This document shows, one piece after another, positions 59,954-64,000 of a stretch of 64,000 bases of DNA. The notes below the pieces were generated by a model. It ran no database searches and was not told where the DNA came from. It saw only the letters and a list, made by a program, of their open reading frames with translations. How positions within the stretch are numbered: position 1 is the stretch's first letter; each line of letters begins with the position of its first letter. The stretch lies in the NCBI GenBank assembly GCA_946411385.1, contig CAMKDV010000013.1, positions 1-64,000 on the forward strand, in the 5' to 3' direction. Source of the stretch: an uncultured Bacteroidales bacterium (GTDB lineage: Bacteria > Bacteroidota > Bacteroidia > Bacteroidales > Paludibacteraceae). Both the position numbers and the translations under genes were made by a program.

Positions 59954-60559
59954 ATGATGCTCATTCAAGATACAATCGTCAGTCTGGAAGTGCTCGAGAA
60001 AGAGTTCTGCTGCGACTTGGAGCATTGCAAAGGCTGCTGTTGTATCGAGGGGGATGCAGGCGCTCCCGTAACAGAGGAAGAGGAGTGTACCATCCAGGCC
60101 CTGCTGCCCGAACTGCTGCCGCAGATGACCAAAGAGGCACGAGAGGTTGTAGAGCAGCAAGGTATAGCCTACAACGACCCTTCCGGCGAACGGGTGCTGT
60201 CCATCGTCAATGACAAGGACTGCATCTTTGCCCGCACAGACCACAACGGATGGTGCTACTGCCTCATTGAGAAGATGTATACTGGTCAGCAGGCAGCTGA
60301 AGCAGGCAAACAGGCAGTACCGTTTAAGAAGCCGATATCGTGCCATCTGTACCCCATACGCCTTACCCGGGTAGGTGAGCGCGTCGGGGTGGAGTACCAC
60401 CGCTGGGACATCTGCCATTCGTCCAGACAACTCGGACACAAGTTGCATCTCCCCCTCTACAAGTTCCTCAAGGAACCGCTGATACGACGGTTCGGGCAGC
60501 AGTGGTACGACGAACTTTGCTTAACTGCTGACGAATGGCAGAAAGCAAAAAATCAATAG
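59954..60559 (+). CDS. DUF3109 protein
   Basis: A 201-residue protein of the DUF3109 family, with a Cys set that would bind a metal or Fe-S cluster: CCDLEHCKGCCCIEGDAGAPV (N-terminal), DCIFARTDHNGWCYCLIEKMY, KPISCHLYPIR and DICHSS. The motifs are intact. Function unknown; in Bacteroidota it sits with def/ruvX-type housekeeping genes as here. Confidence 0.88.
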   Translation: MMLIQDTIVSLEVLEKEFCCDLEHCKGCCCIEGDAGAPVTEEEECTIQALLPELLPQMTKEAREVVEQQGIAYNDPSGERVLSIVNDKDCIFARTDHNGWCYCLIEKMYTGQQAAEAGKQAVPFKKPISCHLYPIRLTRVGERVGVEYHRWDICHSSRQLGHKLHLPLYKFLKEPLIRRFGQQWYDELCLTADEWQKAKNQ

Positions 60560-60601
60560 AAAGCTTAGATGCCGGGAAAAGCGGCTAAAAACATAGACAT
60601 C

Positions 60602-61840
60602 ATGAAAACACTTCTTGCAGAAATTATCTCTATTGGTGATGAACTGCTCATCGGGCAGGTAGTTAATACGAACGCCACATGGATGAGTCAGGCGTTGAAC
60701 CGCATAGGCGTTACCGTGACGCAGGTGACTACCGTTCAGGATGACCGTCAGCAGATTTGGAATGCTGTTTCCGCTGCTATGGCGAAGGTGGATCTTGTGC
60801 TCACCACAGGCGGTCTGGGACCTACCAAAGACGATATAACGAAAGGAGTGTTGTGTGATTATTTCCACACCCGTCTTGTGGAAGACATACGCGTACGCGC
60901 ACATGTGCATGCCTTATATAAGAACCGTCCGGAGGTACTGAACAACCTCACCGCTACCCAGTGGCTCGTGCCGAGCAGCGCGTTGATACTGGAGAACCGC
61001 GTAGGTAGCGCACCCATCATGGTGTTTGACAAAGGCAAGCATGTGTTGATCAGCATGCCCGGCGTGCCGCATGAGATGCAGACAGTTATGACGGAAGAAG
61101 TGATGCCTTATATCCGTGAGCGCTTTGATATATCCGCCCAAGTCATTCATAAGACCGTCGTGGTGTATGGCATCCCCGAGTCGACGCTTGCTTTGCAGAT
61201 AGAGAAGTGGGAGAAGAACTTGCCCAAGACGATGCATCTGGCCTACCTGCCCAAACAAGGCATCGTTCGTCTGCGCCTGTCATCCTATGGCGAAGCTACC
61301 GAAGAGCAGATACAGGAGCAGGTAAACGCTTTGCTGCCGCTCATCGAAGGCCATGTGCTGGCTACCGATGATCTGACGGTTGAACAACTGATGGCGATTT
61401 ACCTGAACTCTCACTATCAGACAATAGCAACTGCAGAATCATGCACGGGCGGTCGTCTGGCAGCCATGCTGAACGAACTGAGCGGCAGTTCGGCATTCTA
61501 TAAGGGGAGCGTCGTGGCGTATGCCAACGAGGCGAAGATGAATGTGCTGGGAGTAAAAGAGCAGACGCTCAAAGAGTTCGGTGCCGTGAGCGAACAGACT
61601 GTCCGTCAGATGGCCGAAGGTGTGCGCAAGTTGCTGCATACGGATGTTGCCATCGCTACTTCGGGCATTGCCGGACCTACGGGCGGCACACCCGACAAGC
61701 CTGTCGGCACGGTATGGATAGCTTGGGCTACGCCGGAAGGTACAACGACAGAATGCTTCCACTTTGGCGGTGACCGCGAACAAGTGACTGCCCGAGCATG
61801 CACAGCTGCCCTGGCTAAGTTCCTTATTGCATACGCGTGA
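60602..61840 (+). CDS. cinA: CinA-family protein (NMN amidohydrolase-related)
   Basis: A 412-residue protein; I start at ATG 60602. Residues about 1-170 are a MoCF-like domain (EIISIGDELLIGQVVNTNATWM; LTTGGLGPTKDDITKG; MPGVPHEM). The C-terminal CinA domain (about 255-412) has ATAESCTGGRLAAMLNELSGSS, VSEQTVRQMAEG and ATSGIAGPTGGTPDKPVGTVW, the NMN deamidase region. It recycles NMN or ADP-ribose in NAD metabolism. Its 3' end overlaps the convergent TPR gene by 17 bp. Confidence 0.95.
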   Translation: MKTLLAEIISIGDELLIGQVVNTNATWMSQALNRIGVTVTQVTTVQDDRQQIWNAVSAAMAKVDLVLTTGGLGPTKDDITKGVLCDYFHTRLVEDIRVRAHVHALYKNRPEVLNNLTATQWLVPSSALILENRVGSAPIMVFDKGKHVLISMPGVPHEMQTVMTEEVMPYIRERFDISAQVIHKTVVVYGIPESTLALQIEKWEKNLPKTMHLAYLPKQGIVRLRLSSYGEATEEQIQEQVNALLPLIEGHVLATDDLTVEQLMAIYLNSHYQTIATAESCTGGRLAAMLNELSGSSAFYKGSVVAYANEAKMNVLGVKEQTLKEFGAVSEQTVRQMAEGVRKLLHTDVAIATSGIAGPTGGTPDKPVGTVWIAWATPEGTTTECFHFGGDREQVTARACTAALAKFLIAYA

Positions 61841-63866
61841 TGAGATTATAAGCTTGGTAGATACCCAGCTCACCGGCACGTGACAGGTCTTGCAGACCTT
61901 CTTTGTTTTTTCCGATAAAGATATATGTCAACCCTCGGTTGAAGTATGCCTCCGCGAAATCAGAATCAAGACGGATAGCGTCGGAGTAATGCTGTATAGC
62001 TGCTTCGAAATCTTTCTGCTGGCAGAGGATGTTGGCTTTGTTGTAGTATGCGAAGGCAAACTCCGGCGCGTAGCGGATTACTTGGTCATAATCCATGAGC
62101 ATGAGTCGCCAGTAGGCGGCTATGCCGGTGTTGGACGGTTTCTCACTCGCATCGATGTTCACCTCAAGCAGTCGTGCACGCCAGTTGGCTTGGCAGAAGT
62201 ACATCAGTGCCATGGTCTCTTTCGTCAGCCCGCCCAGCGTCAGTGCGCGTGTATCATCTTCGATGGCGGAAGCGTAGTCCTGTACGATGGCAAACTCAAT
62301 AGCTCGCGCAAACAGCAGCATCGCTATGCGCGGTGCTTCGCTTTCGGGAATCTGCCTGAGGTCGGCAGGCAGTATGTCAATGGTCATCGATAGCGAACTG
62401 ATCTGTGCGAAGTGATGCGAAACCATCTCAGCCGACAGAGGCATCTCACGTGTGGTGGCAGCCAGAGCCGCAGGCAGCAGGCGGCGGCTGTTGAACTGCG
62501 CCAGCGTATAGTCGTACTTCGCAGCGGTCTGCGGATAATAGGTGAGGATAATGCTCGGTTCGTTGATCACGTCCTGATATTTCTCTTGCACTCTTCCGCG
62601 TGTGGCAGATTTGTATTTCTGCTCCTGGCTGTCTTCTTCGCCGTTCTGTGCGGCGCGTTGCGAGAAGAGCTTGCGGTAATCTTTCTGCTTGGTGTCGGTG
62701 CGCGCAATCTGCACATCCGTATTCAGTGCCGTACTGTCGCGTTTGGCTGAAGAAGTAGGATTGAGTGCTTGACGCTCAATCTCCTCTGCCTTTTCCAACC
62801 TGCTGTACGCGGCCTTAGGTTCGCCGAGTGCCGTATGTGCACGCGATGCAATATAGTAGGCAGGGATGAAAGTAGGATGCAGGCTAATTAGTGAATCCAG
62901 GTCACGCAGTGCATCATGCCATTGGCTCAGATGCATCGATATCATTCCTCGTTGGTAGAGGATGGGGCCGCGTTCGTCAGGCTCGGCATACTCCAGCGCT
63001 TGTGTAAAATCGTCGTATGCACGGTTGTAATCGCCTACCTCCTGACGCAACACGCCGCGGTTGAAGAAGCATTGTGCACTCCGCGGTGCCAACTCGATAG
63101 CGCGGTCGTAATCTGCCATGGCAGCGCGGTAGTTATGCTTGCGGTAATAGATGATACCTCGGTTGATATGGTCGCCCTCATACCGTGAACCCAGTTCGAT
63201 GGCTCGGGCTATGTGGGCAAAAGCCTCGTCATCTTCATTGCGCAGCAGACATACTACGCCCAGAGCCGAATGGTTGGACGCGTTCTGCGAATCGTATTGC
63301 AACGCACGGCTGAAAGCCTCATACGCGCCGGTGGTATCCTGTTGCTGCATGCATATTATGCCGCGCTCAAAGTATAGCGAAGGCGACTCGGGGCTGCGGC
63401 GGATGAGATAGTCAAGGTCGGCTTGTGCCTCGTCGTATTGCTTGAGTGCCGCACGCGTATCGGCGCGCAGAAGCAGATAGGTGCGGTTCTCAGGCGCATA
63501 GATGAGTGCCTCGCTGAAATCCGCTTCGGCTTTCTGATTGTCACCCAGCTGCCGGTAGATATATCCGCGCGTATAGTAGGCTCCCGGCTGGAACGGATTG
63601 CGTTCGATAGCCGCATTGCAGTCCAGTAGGGCTCCCTGGTAATCGCTCAGCTGCAGTTTGGCGATGGCGCGCAGCTGGTAAGGTTCAGCCAGGTATGGCT
63701 TGAGCTTGATTACCTGATTGAAATATTGTATACTAAGCACATAGTCGTCGAAATACAGCGCATTGCGTCCGATGGCGGTGATGCGGTCGGTATTCAGCTG
63801 CGCATGGGTCAGGCCTGCCGTAAGAAGCAGACCGAAGCAGAGCACTATGTGGCGAAGATGTGTCAT
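61824..63866 (-). CDS. Large exported TPR protein
   Basis: A 680-residue protein with a signal peptide (IVLCFGLLLTAGLTHAQ). At least ten TPR units are visible, for example AYYTRGYIYRQLGDNQKAEADFSEALIYAPEN, HINRGIIYYRKHNYRAAMADYDRAIELAPRS, FAYYNKANILCQQKDFEAAIQHYSDAIRLDSD. A basic, charged segment (about 375-430) interrupts the array. It probably acts as an envelope scaffold; the partner is unknown. It is convergent with cinA (17-bp overlap of 3' ends), and a partial gene lies upstream on the same strand. Confidence 0.85.
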   Translation of the reverse strand: MTHLRHIVLCFGLLLTAGLTHAQLNTDRITAIGRNALYFDDYVLSIQYFNQVIKLKPYLAEPYQLRAIAKLQLSDYQGALLDCNAAIERNPFQPGAYYTRGYIYRQLGDNQKAEADFSEALIYAPENRTYLLLRADTRAALKQYDEAQADLDYLIRRSPESPSLYFERGIICMQQQDTTGAYEAFSRALQYDSQNASNHSALGVVCLLRNEDDEAFAHIARAIELGSRYEGDHINRGIIYYRKHNYRAAMADYDRAIELAPRSAQCFFNRGVLRQEVGDYNRAYDDFTQALEYAEPDERGPILYQRGMISMHLSQWHDALRDLDSLISLHPTFIPAYYIASRAHTALGEPKAAYSRLEKAEEIERQALNPTSSAKRDSTALNTDVQIARTDTKQKDYRKLFSQRAAQNGEEDSQEQKYKSATRGRVQEKYQDVINEPSIILTYYPQTAAKYDYTLAQFNSRRLLPAALAATTREMPLSAEMVSHHFAQISSLSMTIDILPADLRQIPESEAPRIAMLLFARAIEFAIVQDYASAIEDDTRALTLGGLTKETMALMYFCQANWRARLLEVNIDASEKPSNTGIAAYWRLMLMDYDQVIRYAPEFAFAYYNKANILCQQKDFEAAIQHYSDAIRLDSDFAEAYFNRGLTYIFIGKNKEGLQDLSRAGELGIYQAYNLITRMQ

Positions 63867-63902
63867 TCAATCATCATAATCAAAAACCGTGCCATTCTCT
63901 CA

Positions 63903-64000
63903 TCAGTTGTCTTTCAGGCAACGGCTCACGCTATGCAAAATAGGTTCTACCGAGGGCGGTGCACCTACAGCTTGCATCATCCATTCTTTAGGCGTCAGGC
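63903..64000 (-). CDS. Partial CDS, C-terminal 31 codons
   Basis: In the leftward frame that ends at TGA 63903-63905 the last residues read LTPKEWMMQAVGAPPSVEPI, then LHSVSRCLKDN. The gene continues beyond the right edge. Too little is present for a family call. It is on the same strand as the TPR gene, with 36 bp between stop and start, so the two may be co-transcribed. Confidence 0.5.
   Translation of the reverse strand, partial: LTPKEWMMQAVGAPPSVEPILHSVSRCLKDN

Overview
The window looks like chromosome from an uncultured-type member of the order Bacteroidales (Bacteroidota). The reasons are the -33 TTTG / -7 TAnnTTTG promoters with 19-20 bp spacing in front of most transcription units, the lack of obvious Shine-Dalgarno sequences, and gene content typical of the group: DUF6089-uppS, a Bacteroidota-type LptD, DUF3109, a fused SudB/SudA flavoprotein, a class I fumarase, a Bacteroidota-type MnmA and many TPR and lipoprotein genes. 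Species cannot be read from this sequence.

Layout. 0.1-1.7 kb: uppS and a DUF6089 barrel protein, leftward, embedded in short tandem repeats. 1.7-3.2 kb: gene-poor, with three copies of a ~105 bp hairpin repeat, an 11-bp iteron-like array and two strong promoters. 3.2-8.05 kb: an accessory block with an ORF6N protein, a HEPN-type Abi protein and an AT-rich four-gene operon (PD-(D/E)XK-like nuclease, four-helix membrane protein, coiled-coil membrane protein, unknown). This block is the best candidate for an undescribed, possibly defensive, system. 8.1-14.3 kb: a 1904-residue InlB-repeat surface protein and a small partner with a PIGD-helix-RRRR C-terminus, closed by a strong hairpin. 14.4-15.1 kb: a ParE/RelE-type toxin-antitoxin pair. 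15.2-20.3 kb: leftward pheS-lpdA-nadA-acyl-CoA ligase. 20.7-23.4 kb: lptD. 23.4-24.1 kb: an ArdC-N-like small gene with nested inverted repeats upstream.

24.1-35.4 kb is a long leftward run: a TPR/OmpA-like lipoprotein, a small membrane protein, mutL, an oxaloacetate-decarboxylase-like protein whose biotinyl domain has lost its lysine, then a surface-glycan cluster (GT4, DUF2284, nucleotidyltransferase, SDR, CDP-glycerol-type phosphotransferase, GT2) that suggests a polyol-phosphate-decorated polymer. 35.6-40.9 kb runs rightward: lipoprotein, SRPBCC protein, psd, deoC, sudBA fusion. 40.9-43.5 kb: a FISUMP-like protein, panB and a reverse rubrerythrin. 43.5-46.4 kb is accessory: a TonB remnant, a second 11-bp array and a DUF1963/Sel1/unknown cassette. 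46.7-54.7 kb: fumarase, two M23-like proteins (one apparently inactive), dxr, mnmA and a ClpB lacking its N-domain behind a sigma54-like element. 55.1-61.8 kb: gyrA, TPR, ruvX, def, DUF3109, cinA. 61.8-64 kb: a large TPR protein and the end of a partial gene, leftward.

A second theme is the short intergenic sequences. Many gaps between genes are built from tandem 7-mers (also 8-, 9-, 11-, 16- and 32-mers) or from small AGCCA...TGGCT palindromes. These often start at, or provide, the stop codon of the preceding gene, and one heptamer array has expanded in frame inside the sudBA fusion gene.
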